36,202 nucleotides of DNA from an uncultured Clostridia bacterium (GCA_947363605.1 CANAQK010000015.1:1-36202); one strand, 5' to 3'; numbered from the stretch's first letter, positions 8,134-16,575 are shown. A program made the numbers and translations. The notes: generated from the letters alone by a model not told the origin.

Positions 8134-8835
8134 ATGAACTATTCTCATGAAGTCGAGAGGATGTGTACTCTCACAAAAGGCCCCAAGCATGGTCCTGCCC
8201 CCATTCCTGAAGAAGGACGCTGGGTAAAAGCCTATAATGTTACGGACATTTCCGGTCTTTCTCACGGTGTGGGCTGGTGTGCGCCCCAGCAGGGTACCTG
8301 CAAACTCACCTTAAACGTAAAAGAAGGCATCATTGAGGAGGCATTGGTTGAAACTCTGGGCTGCTCGGGTATGACCCACTCTGCTGCAATGGCTGGTGAA
8401 ATCCTTCCGGGTAAAACTATCCTGGAAGCGCTCAATACTGACCTGGTCTGTGACGCGATCAATGTGGCTATGAGAGAAATTTTCCTTCAGCTGGTATACG
8501 GCAGAACCCAGACCGCTTTCTCCGAAGACGGCCTGCCGGTAGGCGCAAGCCTGGAAGATCTGGGCAAGGGCCTGCGTTCCCAGATCGGCACCATTTTTTC
8601 CACCACTAAAAAAGGTGTCCGCTATATGGAAATGGCCGAAGGCTATATCCAGAAAGTAGCTGTTGACGAAAACGGTGAGGCAATCGGCTATCAGTTTGTA
8701 AGACTGGGCAAAATGATGGAGGATATCCGTCACGGCGTAGACCCGAAAGAAGCTTATGAGAAAAATGTCGGCACTTACGGCCGTTTCTCTGAGGCAGACG
8801 GCGCTGTCAAATTCATTGATCCTCGCGAAGAATAA
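8134..8835 (+). CDS. NifU-like iron-sulfur scaffold family protein
   Basis: The 233-residue protein carries a NifU/IscU N-terminal-like domain in its first half. Cysteines that could ligate iron-sulfur clusters are C49 and C56 (WCAPQQGTC), C77 (LGCSGMTH) and C106 (LVCDAIN). The spacing differs from canonical IscU. The C-terminal half (about 125-233) is an extra domain absent from IscU, so this is probably a specialised relative rather than the general scaffold. It is translated from AAAGGAG 7 bases before the ATG. The GGGtGRT gene begins 32 bp after its stop, and this pair is a recurrent arrangement in Clostridia. Its biochemical role is not established as far as I know. Confidence 0.85.
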   Translation: MNYSHEVERMCTLTKGPKHGPAPIPEEGRWVKAYNVTDISGLSHGVGWCAPQQGTCKLTLNVKEGIIEEALVETLGCSGMTHSAAMAGEILPGKTILEALNTDLVCDAINVAMREIFLQLVYGRTQTAFSEDGLPVGASLEDLGKGLRSQIGTIFSTTKKGVRYMEMAEGYIQKVAVDENGEAIGYQFVRLGKMMEDIRHGVDPKEAYEKNVGTYGRFSEADGAVKFIDPREE

Positions 8836-8867
8836 AATCAGTCCCAATTAAAGGAGGTAAACCTATC

Positions 8868-9866
8868 ATGGCTAAATTTGAAGGTCAAGAGAGAAGAATG
8901 CCAAAAATCGAGAAATGTCTGGCTGAATACGGTTTCGCTACGATTGATGAAGCCAAAGATTTCTGCGAGTCCAAAGGCATCAAGGTAGAAGAAATTGTAA
9001 AAGGCGTACAGCCGATCGCATTTGAAAATGCTGTTTGGGCTTACACACTGGGTACTGCAATCGCTCTGAAAAAAGGGATTACAAAGGCTGCTGAAGCGGC
9101 TGAAGCTATCGGTATCGGTCTGCAGGCATTCTGTATCCCTGGTTCTGTAGCAGAACAGCGTGCCGTTGGCCTGGGTCACGGCAACCTCGGCGCCATGCTG
9201 CTCCGGGAAGAAACCGACTGCTTCTGCTTCCTGGCAGGCCACGAATCCTTTGCTGCTGCAGAAGGTGCAATCGGTATTGCCAGAACCGCAAATAAAGCAA
9301 GAAAAGCCCCGCTCCGTGTCATCCTGAACGGTTTGGGTAAGGACGCTGCTTACATTATTTCCAGAATCAACGGCTTTACCTATGTGGAAACCGATTTTGA
9401 TTTCGCTACGGGCGAACTGAAAGTCGTACGTGAAGTTCCGTTCTCCAAAGGCGAAAAAGCTGCTGTAAAATGCTATGGTTCCAATGACGTTCTGGAAGGC
9501 GTTGCTGTCATGAAGAAGGAAAAAGTAGACGTTTCCATCACCGGTAACTCCACCAACCCGACCCGTTTCCAGCATCTCGTTGCAGGCACCTATAAAAAAT
9601 GGGCAATGGAAAACGATAAGAAATATTTCTCCGTTGCTTCCGGCGGCGGTACAGGCCGTACCCTCCATCCGGACAACGTAGCTGCTGGCCCTGCTTCTTA
9701 CGGTTTGACTGACTCCATGGGCCGTATGCATGGGGACGCACAGTTTGCTGGTTCTTCCTCTGTTCCTGCCCATGTCGAAATGATGGGCTTAATCGGTATG
9801 GGCAACAACCCGATGGTTGGCGCTACAGTTGCCTGCGCTGTTGCAGTTGAAGAAGCAAACAAATAA
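8868..9866 (+). CDS. GGGtGRT family protein
   Basis: The 332-residue protein carries the diagnostic glycine-rich GGGTGRT at 259-265, for which the family is named. It also has conserved-looking motifs GLGHGNLGAML (about 101-111), GHESFAAAEG (124-133) and GRMHGD (about 285-290). No signal peptide or membrane helix is evident, so it should be cytoplasmic. Cysteines at about 17, 33, 89, 118, 120, 202 and 323 could bind metal but form no classic cluster motif. AAAGGAGG precedes the ATG. It shares a transcript with the upstream NifU-like gene, which suggests a role linked to iron-sulfur or metal chemistry. The actual reaction is unknown to me. A strong terminator follows. Confidence 0.9.
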   Translation: MAKFEGQERRMPKIEKCLAEYGFATIDEAKDFCESKGIKVEEIVKGVQPIAFENAVWAYTLGTAIALKKGITKAAEAAEAIGIGLQAFCIPGSVAEQRAVGLGHGNLGAMLLREETDCFCFLAGHESFAAAEGAIGIARTANKARKAPLRVILNGLGKDAAYIISRINGFTYVETDFDFATGELKVVREVPFSKGEKAAVKCYGSNDVLEGVAVMKKEKVDVSITGNSTNPTRFQHLVAGTYKKWAMENDKKYFSVASGGGTGRTLHPDNVAAGPASYGLTDSMGRMHGDAQFAGSSSVPAHVEMMGLIGMGNNPMVGATVACAVAVEEANK

Positions 9867-9896
9867 TTTTCCGAAATGATCCGGTTAAAAGCCGTC

Positions 9897-9931
9897 AAAA
9901 GAGGGCCTCTGTTTACCAGAGGCCCTCTTTT
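9897..9931 (+). terminator. Bidirectional terminator between GGGtGRT gene and nadE
   Basis: Fifteen-base perfect arms (9897-9911 and 9917-9931), GC-rich in the middle (GAGGGCCTCTG) with A- and T-runs at the ends, form a hairpin with a five-base loop. It can serve both convergent genes. Confidence 0.93.
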
Positions 9932-9956
9932 TATCAGTATTACAGGCGGGAAAACC

Positions 9957-10685
9957 TTATAAGCCATAGTTCAGCGGAAGTTCCCTTTTATGCTGAGTGC
10001 GCATATATACGGACTGAACTTTAGAACGGGTTTCCTCACTCCCCTCCCCTGTCAGAATGAATCGGTCTAAATCCGCATAGAGAATCCCCATCTCCTGCTC
10101 GTCAGTCTGACCGTCAAACAATCCGGCAGACGGCGCTTTTACGACGATATGCTCCGGGGCATTTAAATAGCGCAGAAATTCCAATACCTCGGTAGCAGTT
10201 AAATCGGCAATCGGGTTCAAATCATATCCACCGTCGCCGTATTTGGTAAAATAGCCCATCGTGCGTTCACTGCGATTTCCCGTACCGGCTACCAGATAAT
10301 TTTTGCTTTGTCCAATTGCATACAGTACCGTCATCCGAAGCCGGGGATTGATATTATTACCCGCCATTGGGGAAAGTTCACAGACCGGAGAAATCGCATT
10401 CAGCAGCATATCCTTCGCTTCAGATACATCTACTGTAACTGTATCAATCCCGAACTGCTCGGCCAGCTTTACCGCATCGTCTGTATCCTCCCCATAGTTT
10501 CGTTTGGAATGGCAGGGCATAATTACCCCCACGACGGAATCTACTGCCTTTTTGCAGAGAATGCCAACTAATGCCGAATCCTTCCCACCGCTGTTCCCAA
10601 AAACAACTCCATCCGCATGAGCATTTCGCAGCGCATTTTGAATAAAGTCAACTCGCTTCGCTATCTCCTCTTCATAATTTCTCAT
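9957..10685 (-). CDS. nadE: Ammonia-dependent NAD synthetase
   Basis: NadE converts nicotinic acid adenine dinucleotide to NAD with ATP and ammonia, the last step of NAD synthesis. The 242-residue protein is the short form without the glutaminase domain, so free ammonia is the expected nitrogen donor. The PP-loop ATP-pyrophosphatase motif SGGKDS is at 32-37. The later segment AGTGNRSERTMGYFTKYGDGG is typical of the family's deamido-NAD binding region. GAGGAGG precedes the ATG. It stands alone with its own promoter (10713-10741) and shares a terminator with the convergent GGGtGRT gene. NadK, which uses its product, is encoded at about 30 kb in the same window. Confidence 0.96.
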   Translation of the reverse strand: MRNYEEEIAKRVDFIQNALRNAHADGVVFGNSGGKDSALVGILCKKAVDSVVGVIMPCHSKRNYGEDTDDAVKLAEQFGIDTVTVDVSEAKDMLLNAISPVCELSPMAGNNINPRLRMTVLYAIGQSKNYLVAGTGNRSERTMGYFTKYGDGGYDLNPIADLTATEVLEFLRYLNAPEHIVVKAPSAGLFDGQTDEQEMGILYADLDRFILTGEGSEETRSKVQSVYMRTQHKRELPLNYGL

Positions 10686-10712
10686 ATCAATTCCTCCTCT
10701 AATTTTTCTTCT

Positions 10713-10741
10713 ATTATAAATGCTTTTTCAATTCTGTGCAA
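10713..10741 (-). promoter_or_regulatory. Sigma-A promoter for nadE
   Basis: TTGCAC (10741-10736), a 17-base spacer and TATAAT (10718-10713) give a leader of only about 20 bases that contains the ribosome binding site. Confidence 0.8.
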
Positions 10742-10766
10742 GAAAGACCTAATTATAAAAATGAAA

Positions 10767-10807
10767 AAGTAATAACACCAACGTCAAAAACGTTGGTGTT
10801 ATTACTT
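10767..10807 (-). terminator. Terminator of the hydrolase-to-anti-sigma operon
   Basis: Seventeen-base perfect arms (10767-10783 and 10791-10807) surround a seven-base loop and are followed on the - strand by a T-rich tract. It lies directly after the putative anti-sigma gene. Confidence 0.92.
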
Positions 10808-10810
10808 GAC

Positions 10811-12250
10811 TCATGAATGAAGGAATTCATGATGTACGGCTGGCACATAGTAAGTACCATAACATTTTAAAGTATCTGCAAATTCCTGGATTTCGTTTTC
10901 CTCCAGATCTGAGATTTCTACCAAAATGCGATACATGGGCTGGCAATAGTTCAAATCAGCATCTTTCAAATAAATCAATTCTACTCGTTTTATCGTATTT
11001 GTAGAAAGTTCCGTCTCAAAAGGTACATTGGTCGTATAGTTGCCATCCAGCAATTCCTTTTCTGCTTCTTTTACAGAAATGATCGGATAATCCCCAATCT
11101 TCTCACCAAGATCAAAGATTCGATAGCGAATGGTTTCCAGCATTGTCAAAGATTCATCAAATTCAAAAGACATATAAGACAGATTATAAGAAAGGATCTG
11201 CTGGGCAAGATCACCCGAAGCATCATACATCCGAACCTGATACGTCTTTGAACCATCAAAATCCCACACACTGTTTACAGAACAAACAGGCGTCTGCATC
11301 GGAAACAGCGTCCGATAGCGGTCATAAAAATAATCCGCCATATTTTGGATTTTCTCCAAATCAGCAACTCCCTGGAGGTCCTCCTCCGGTTCTTCTGAAA
11401 CCGCAATTTCTACTTCTCCATTCCGGCTGACCGTAACGTTACCCACGGAATAAGACAGCAATTCTTTTTCTATATCGCTGTCCCCATTCCCGTTACCGGC
11501 ATCCGCGTAAGAAGCTTCCACTTCAAGTTCCGAAACCTGATCTTCCGTCCATCCAAAATCAATTGCTGTTTGTACAGCAAGTGCTTTCATTCCCTCGTTA
11601 TCCAAAACAGCAGAACCCGTTTCTTTTCCGCTCTGACTCCAATCTGTTTGGTAGACCGGGAGCTTTTCAGCCTGCATACCAGAAAACCAAGGATTTTTGC
11701 TTCCCACAATTTCTTCCGGGTGTTCTGCAAAAATCAAACCTTGATCTGCCGCTTCCTGTAAAGAAGAAATTTTCGGCAAGCCGGCAACGTACCCATTAGG
11801 CTTTAGAAAGCCGTTCATATTCAAAACGAATTCCTCTTTGCCTGTTCCCGACTGCGGATCACTCTTTACCTGTACTTCAGATGGCGTTGTACTTTCCGGA
11901 ACAGGAAAGTACTGCTCTACAGCAGAAGCTGTCGTTTCCTTCGCTTTATCCGGAGAAGTCAGTGCAGGCTGCTCAGTCGGCAACGGTTCAATCGGTGCAG
12001 CATCTTCTCCAACCATCATGGTAGAAGGATTCGCGGTAAGATCATTCTTCTGGTAAGCATAAACTCCGGTTGCTGTCATAGCGAACAGGCAGATGACAGA
12101 AATAACAGCAACAAGTCTGCGAGGTGCGAAAGTTCTTTGTACGACTTGACGGCCGGCACGCTTGCGCTCCATCTTGCGGGCAGTAGCTCGGATGAGCTCT
12201 TCTCGCACAGGAAGCTGCTTTAATTCAATTTTATATTTCTCTTTCAACAT
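10811..12250 (-). CDS. Membrane-anchored putative anti-sigma factor
   Basis: The product is about 479 residues. A basic cytoplasmic N-terminus of about 45 residues is followed by one membrane helix (about 46-66), a Pro/Thr/Ser-rich linker, and an extracellular region of about 380 residues that I cannot assign to a family. This layout (short inside, long outside) and its place directly after an ECF sigma gene fit an anti-sigma or sensor protein. The N-terminal part lacks an obvious zinc-binding HxxxCxxC motif, so it would be a non-ZAS type. I chose the ATG at 12250, with AGGAAAG upstream, over the TTG at 12271. The gene lies 7 bp after the sigma stop. The function is inferred from context. Confidence 0.7.
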   Translation of the reverse strand: MLKEKYKIELKQLPVREELIRATARKMERKRAGRQVVQRTFAPRRLVAVISVICLFAMTATGVYAYQKNDLTANPSTMMVGEDAAPIEPLPTEQPALTSPDKAKETTASAVEQYFPVPESTTPSEVQVKSDPQSGTGKEEFVLNMNGFLKPNGYVAGLPKISSLQEAADQGLIFAEHPEEIVGSKNPWFSGMQAEKLPVYQTDWSQSGKETGSAVLDNEGMKALAVQTAIDFGWTEDQVSELEVEASYADAGNGNGDSDIEKELLSYSVGNVTVSRNGEVEIAVSEEPEEDLQGVADLEKIQNMADYFYDRYRTLFPMQTPVCSVNSVWDFDGSKTYQVRMYDASGDLAQQILSYNLSYMSFEFDESLTMLETIRYRIFDLGEKIGDYPIISVKEAEKELLDGNYTTNVPFETELSTNTIKRVELIYLKDADLNYCQPMYRILVEISDLEENEIQEFADTLKCYGTYYVPAVHHEFLHS

Positions 12251-12257
12251 ATCTTTC

Positions 12258-12836
12258 CTATGTTCCCCCAAGCTCCTTTTTCAGCAAAGCGCGTGCACGG
12301 TTCAATTGACTTTTGACGGTTCCCTCTTTTTTATTCAGAATACCGCTGATTTGCTTTAGCGAAAGATCTTCATAATAAAAAAGATGAATAACCAGCCTGT
12401 ATGCAGCCGGAAGTTTCAATACAGCAGCCGCAACCCCTTCTTCATCTGCCAGTTGAAGAGGCGGCACCGCTTGCTCAGCCGCATCGGCAAGGGAGGCCCG
12501 ATGCCGAATCCAAGCAGAGGAAAACAGTTTTTTGCTTTGGTTGATCGTAACGGTTATCAGCCAAGCCTTTTTGTGTTCTTCACTTTCAAAGGAAGTGCCG
12601 GAGCTTATATATTTTAAAAACACTTCCTGAAAGATATCCTCTGCATCAGATTGATTTTTGGTTCGAGCGAAAGCCAGTTTGTACACCATATCGGAATATC
12701 TTTGCAGGGTTTCATTGATATCGTCATCCCTGCTGTAAACCGGCCGGTTTTCAAACGGCTCATTTCCCTTTTCACTATCAATATCCCGCATGGCGCCAAA
12801 AGGTTGCATAAAAAATAAAAATTTTTTCAAAATCAT
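12258..12836 (-). CDS. ECF RNA polymerase sigma factor
   Basis: The product is about 192 residues with the two domains of an extracytoplasmic-function sigma factor. Region 2 includes YSDMVYKLAFARTKNQSDAE and DIFQEVFLKY. Region 4 is a helix-turn-helix including LSLKQISGILNKKEGTVKS and LNRARALLKK. The open frame extends to 13043, but that part overlaps the pentapeptide gene in another frame, so I place the start at 12836 (or at ATGs 12809 or 12791). The ribosome binding site for 12836 is not ideal because GGAG lies about 17 bases upstream. The next gene encodes its likely membrane anti-sigma partner. The target promoters are unknown. Confidence 0.88.
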   Translation of the reverse strand: MILKKFLFFMQPFGAMRDIDSEKGNEPFENRPVYSRDDDINETLQRYSDMVYKLAFARTKNQSDAEDIFQEVFLKYISSGTSFESEEHKKAWLITVTINQSKKLFSSAWIRHRASLADAAEQAVPPLQLADEEGVAAAVLKLPAAYRLVIHLFYYEDLSLKQISGILNKKEGTVKSQLNRARALLKKELGGT

Positions 12837-12883
12837 AGCAACTATTTTTACTTCTCCGTTTTCGATTCCATTCTCTGCCTGTG

Positions 12884-13486
12884 CTAAGGCTGGTATTCCG
12901 CCCCCAGCGCTGCTGCAATCTGAACAGTCTGTTCCAGGTCTATTTTGGTTCTCTTCCAAATAATTCCCAAAATATCCACTGCCTGAATGCTGCTCCCTCT
13001 CAAATCCGATCCAGTAAAGCTCAGGTTTGTCGTCTGTGCCCAATCGAAATTGCTGTTATTGATTTTGCATTTTTCCATTTTAGCCTGCATCAGATCTGCA
13101 TTGCGGAAATTCACTCCACTGAGGTCCATTTTATAAAACTCAATCCCGCGCAGATCCGTATAAGACCAATCCCCGCCCCGAAGCTCGAAGCAGGAGGATT
13201 CCGAATCCACTAAAGAACTGCCCGTCATCTTGCAATGATCAAACAACGTATTAAACAGGCTCGCATAGCGGAACTGGCAATTCAAAAAGAAGCAGTGTTT
13301 CAGTTCCGCACCATTCAGCTTAGCGGTACTGAACAGGCAATGGTCAAAGCAGCAGTTCTCCAGTAAACTGTTGGACCAGAGGCTGCCAGAAAAATTGCAG
13401 CGTACAAAATGAGTTTTTTCGAAACGGCTGTCGGCAAAATCCATCGAAGAAAAGTCTTCCTCTTCATAATAGTCATTTTCAAACAT
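12884..13486 (-). CDS. Pentapeptide-repeat protein
   Basis: The 200-residue protein consists almost wholly of pentapeptide repeats with a central F or L every five residues, for example in FEKTHFVRCNFSGSLWSNSL and LSGVNFRNADLMQAKMEKCK. Such proteins fold into a right-handed square beta-helix. There are many Cys and acidic residues. Some relatives mimic DNA and protect gyrase, but most have no known role, and this one has no feature that separates the two. No signal peptide is visible. AGGAG lies 9 bases before the ATG. It begins 13 bp after the DUF6320 stop, in the same operon. Confidence 0.85.
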   Translation of the reverse strand: MFENDYYEEEDFSSMDFADSRFEKTHFVRCNFSGSLWSNSLLENCCFDHCLFSTAKLNGAELKHCFFLNCQFRYASLFNTLFDHCKMTGSSLVDSESSCFELRGGDWSYTDLRGIEFYKMDLSGVNFRNADLMQAKMEKCKINNSNFDWAQTTNLSFTGSDLRGSSIQAVDILGIIWKRTKIDLEQTVQIAAALGAEYQP

Positions 13487-13499
13487 GAAACTTTTCTCC

Positions 13500-14168
13500 T
13501 TACAAATGAAGCCTGCGCTTTAGCTCTGTATACATCCGATCCCCTGCAAATACAACCAAACCGATGATGGAAAGCAGGCTTCCTGCTACACAAATCAAGG
13601 ATGGCAGAGTAATCGTAACAGCCCCGTTCAGCAGGAAAATAAGGGGAATAATGCCGAATATCATGGATACAATCAGGTGGATCAGATAATCCTCTAATTG
13701 AATACTCAAAACCCGGGAAATAATCGCCAGTGTAAACATGGCCGCTAAACAGAGGATCGGCAGAACAAAATTGATCGACCAGCCTCTCCATCCGGTAAAA
13801 TAGTCCCACCATATGCAAAGCAAGGAGAGGACGACCACCTGATACACGACATTTTTAGGAATATTCCGGCGTTTATTAATCGCCACCGCAACGCTGATCC
13901 AAGTGCATACCAAGCCGGCTACGACAAAAACGGACCACCAGATCTCTGTAGAAATAACCAAATTCAAAAAAACAGAAAGGACAGCGGCAAATATCGAAGC
14001 AAAAATCAAAATCCGGAAAAATAAACTGTGTTTTTTATAAAGAAGAGGAACCTCCGGGAAGACCTCTTGAACAGAAAGCCCTTCCTCAACAGTCATTTTC
14101 TGCTGACAAAGCGGGCAGAATTCCCGTTCCCCTGCAACAAAAACCTTGCATTTTTGGCAGTACTTCAC
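13500..14168 (-). CDS. DUF6320 zinc-ribbon membrane protein
   Basis: The 222-residue protein starts with a zinc ribbon made by C4, C7, C18 and C21 (YCQKC and FCPLC). About six membrane helices follow from residue 50 to the end. This matches the DUF6320 family of Clostridia, whose function is unknown. The start is GTG at 14168, preceded by GAGGAGGGG, and it overlaps the acyltransferase stop as GTGA, so the two are translationally coupled. Coupling suggests that the membrane protein and the acyltransferase act together. Confidence 0.82.
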   Translation of the reverse strand: MKYCQKCKVFVAGEREFCPLCQQKMTVEEGLSVQEVFPEVPLLYKKHSLFFRILIFASIFAAVLSVFLNLVISTEIWWSVFVVAGLVCTWISVAVAINKRRNIPKNVVYQVVVLSLLCIWWDYFTGWRGWSINFVLPILCLAAMFTLAIISRVLSIQLEDYLIHLIVSMIFGIIPLIFLLNGAVTITLPSLICVAGSLLSIIGLVVFAGDRMYTELKRRLHL

Positions 14169-15442
14169 AGCGGCCCCTCCTCTTTGATCCGGTTCGAAAC
14201 AATCGTTACCTGCACTCCCATTTGCGTTAAAAAACGGAAAAAATTTTTCTGCACTTCCGTGCTTTTAAATCCAGAAGTAAAAGTAATTGTCAGCGTGTCC
14301 TGATAGGAACACATACAAATCTGTGTACGGCGAGTACTGACAAAAATATCAAAAAGCCGGATATGTTCCTTCATCTCGTCCGGCATCACAACGACCCCTA
14401 CATTGGAAAGTGCTGCCGTAACCCCTTGGTCCGCATACCGGTTAGCCGCCCAAAGCACATAGTCTTTAAAAAAGCGAGGAGTCGCACGAGCGAAAATATT
14501 ATGCTCCAGCGATGCCAGTGTGTTCATCCGCTGTTGGAGTTTTTCCTGGGTTAATTCTGTTTTAAAATAGGAATGAACGGCGTTGATAACCTCTTTAAAA
14601 TCCCCGGAATTATTCTTAAAATCATACGGGACATTAAATACGCTGAAGAAGTTCCTGGCCGTTTCCGAAGAAAAATATTTCCGCAAGTTGACGGGGACGG
14701 TCAATACCACTGGCCGCTGTTTTTCCCGGACCGGCATGGTTTCCGCAATCGCACAAAGAAACAATGCCGCCACAAAGGCGGTTAAGGTTGTATCATATTC
14801 ATGCGCCTTTTCCAGCATCTGCTGAACCGGAATCTGCCCTTCAATGATTTGGATCCTGTTTTCAGCTACCCGCGCCCCCTTCAAACGATAGGCTGGCAAT
14901 ACTTTTATTTTGGAAGATTTATTTTTTTTCGTATAGTATTTTTGAAAACTGTCATCCATTTTCTGCGTCATAGAAGCATCGTATTCAATAGAAGGAAGTT
15001 CCTGATACTGCTCCGGATAACGAAGTAAAAGATAGTTATAGGTTAACAAACGAAGAAACTGAAGTGCGCCTGTCCCATCTGAAAGAGCATGATAAATTTC
15101 AAAATTGATCCGTTTGCGATAATAAGTGACCTCAAAAAGCAGCGTATGAGCATTTTTATCGTAGATACTGCTGCAGGGAGGGGAGAATTCTTCATGAACA
15201 ACAGGCTTCAATTTCGTATCTTCCAGATAGTACCAAAACAAGCCTCGCTTCAATACGGTTTGATAAAACGGAAAAGCCTCCATGGTTTGATCTAAAGCCA
15301 TCTGCAACAGTTCGGGAAGGATATCCTCGGTTAGTTCACAAGCAAAACGAAATACTTTGGTATCCTGCTTGCTGCTTGTAGGAGGAAAAATTTTCGCCGC
15401 ATTGTCCAAACGATTCCATCCAACAAATTTTTTGGGCTGCAT
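14165..15442 (-). CDS. Condensation-fold acyltransferase (alcohol acetyltransferase-like)
   Basis: The product of about 425 residues resembles the chloramphenicol-acetyltransferase/condensation superfamily. The active-site motif HxxxDG appears as HALSDGTG, with His118 as presumed base and Asp122 structural. Relatives are annotated as alcohol acetyltransferases. The C-terminal half contains the segment NVGVVVMPDEMKEHI, reminiscent of the family's second motif region. It would transfer an acyl group from an activated donor to an alcohol or amine, but the substrate is unknown. No membrane helix is visible. It begins a few bases after the hydrolase stop (AGGGAGG overlaps that stop; TTG at 15445 is an alternative start) and overlaps DUF6320. 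Confidence 0.78.
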   Translation of the reverse strand: MQPKKFVGWNRLDNAAKIFPPTSSKQDTKVFRFACELTEDILPELLQMALDQTMEAFPFYQTVLKRGLFWYYLEDTKLKPVVHEEFSPPCSSIYDKNAHTLLFEVTYYRKRINFEIYHALSDGTGALQFLRLLTYNYLLLRYPEQYQELPSIEYDASMTQKMDDSFQKYYTKKNKSSKIKVLPAYRLKGARVAENRIQIIEGQIPVQQMLEKAHEYDTTLTAFVAALFLCAIAETMPVREKQRPVVLTVPVNLRKYFSSETARNFFSVFNVPYDFKNNSGDFKEVINAVHSYFKTELTQEKLQQRMNTLASLEHNIFARATPRFFKDYVLWAANRYADQGVTAALSNVGVVVMPDEMKEHIRLFDIFVSTRRTQICMCSYQDTLTITFTSGFKSTEVQKNFFRFLTQMGVQVTIVSNRIKEEGPL

Positions 15443-15447
15443 CAAGA

Positions 15448-16395
15448 CTAAACCTCCCTACAAAATCGGTTTATCAATTCATAGCTTTTTTTCACATGGC
15501 TGAAATTAGGGGGCAGGGATAAAAAACCATGCAATGCGTCCTCCATACGATGTAATTCCACTGAAACCCCCGCCTCCTTTAACCGCAGCGCATAAGCTTC
15601 CCCTTCATCCCGAAGCGGATCATAAGCCGCTGTAATAACCAGTGTACGAGGCTGTCCCGAAAGATCTTCTGCAAGCAACGGAGCAAAATAAGGGTTTTCC
15701 CGATCCGAAGCATCCTTCTGATACAATTCCATATAGCCACAGATGCGCTTAGAGGTCAGTAAATAATCTGTCCCGTTTTCTTTAACGGATGGGTAGGGTG
15801 ATGATTCCGGGTGATGGTCATTCCATAAAACCGGATAAAACAAAATTTGGCGCTGAAAGGAAAATTCTCCCCGGTCATGCGCCATCAAAGACAGTGCAGC
15901 AGCTAAATTCCCGCCCGCACTATCCCCAATTAAGGTAATTTGATCTGTCTCTGCCTCCACCAAACCTGGATTGTGAAACAATGCCTTAGCCACTTGGTAG
16001 CAATCCTCCAGGCCATCCGGGAAAGGATGCTCCGGGGCCAGACGATAATCCACAGAAACCACTGTATGCCCGGTGGCCATTGCCAAGTTCACACATACTT
16101 GATTGTAGCTGTCCAGACTGCCGGTTACCCAACCTCCGCCATGAAAAAACAGCAAAACCGGCCTTTTCACCCGGAGATAGCGCTCGGTAATATTCTGATT
16201 AGAAGCATAAATCCGGACAGGAATAATATGTCCGTCTGTACTGACGCGGTAATCCCATGTGCGATAAAGCGGCTTCAAAATATGAACATGAGAAGCATTA
16301 TAAAAAGTCCGCACTAAACGATAATTCTTTTTTACATCAATATCCGGATAAGACAACGCCCGCAGCGCTGCCATCATAACTTTATTGATCGCCAT
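15448..16395 (-). CDS. HSL-type alpha/beta hydrolase (esterase/lipase)
   Basis: The product of about 315 residues belongs to the hormone-sensitive lipase branch of alpha/beta hydrolases. The oxyanion-hole motif HGGGW is at 85-89, the nucleophile elbow GDSAGG at 157-162 with Ser159, an Asp lies in AYDPLRDEG, and the His in ALHGF. All triad members are present, so it should be an active carboxylesterase. No signal peptide is seen. I chose the ATG at 16395 (GAGAGG upstream) over the TTG at 16419. It is the first gene of the operon with the acyltransferase, so the pair could make and break the same ester. Confidence 0.88.
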   Translation of the reverse strand: MAINKVMMAALRALSYPDIDVKKNYRLVRTFYNASHVHILKPLYRTWDYRVSTDGHIIPVRIYASNQNITERYLRVKRPVLLFFHGGGWVTGSLDSYNQVCVNLAMATGHTVVSVDYRLAPEHPFPDGLEDCYQVAKALFHNPGLVEAETDQITLIGDSAGGNLAAALSLMAHDRGEFSFQRQILFYPVLWNDHHPESSPYPSVKENGTDYLLTSKRICGYMELYQKDASDRENPYFAPLLAEDLSGQPRTLVITAAYDPLRDEGEAYALRLKEAGVSVELHRMEDALHGFLSLPPNFSHVKKSYELINRFCREV

Positions 16396-16459
16396 ATTCT
16401 CCCTCTCATACCAATTCAACGGAAGCTGAACCGGAACACTCCCCGTACAAACCAGCCTG

Positions 16460-16503
16460 TATTCCTTTGGAGGAATATTTCATTATTTTAATCCAGTATA
16501 GCA
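16460..16503 (-). promoter_or_regulatory. Possible extended -10 promoter and leader hairpin of the hydrolase operon
   Basis: On the - strand TGCTATACT (16503-16495) looks like an extended -10 element with no good -35. A 7-bp hairpin (TATTCCT/AGGAATA, 16460-16477) follows in the leader. The match is moderate. Confidence 0.4.
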
Positions 16504-16546
16504 TATCTCCTTCCTTATTTGTAGGGATTTTATGAATTGTTTACAA

Positions 16547-16575
16547 TTGATTTTTCGGCTTCCGCGATTTACAAT
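16547..16575 (+). promoter_or_regulatory. Promoter for the PPC-domain gene
   Basis: TTGATT (16547-16552), a 17-base spacer and TACAAT (16570-16575) lie 26 bases before the start codon. Confidence 0.65.

Noticed and set aside
8838-9773. A 311-codon open frame on the - strand opposite the GGGtGRT gene
   Set aside because: It has low-complexity Cys/Phe/Ser-rich composition typical of an antisense shadow, no ribosome binding site, and lies opposite a clearly conserved gene.
12837-13043. Upstream extension of the sigma factor gene
   Set aside because: Those 69 codons overlap the end of the pentapeptide gene in another frame and do not resemble sigma region 1 or 2.
12884-13486. Pentapeptide protein as a quinolone-resistance Qnr-type protein
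   Set aside because: The repeats alone do not define Qnr, and the operon context gives no link to gyrase protection.
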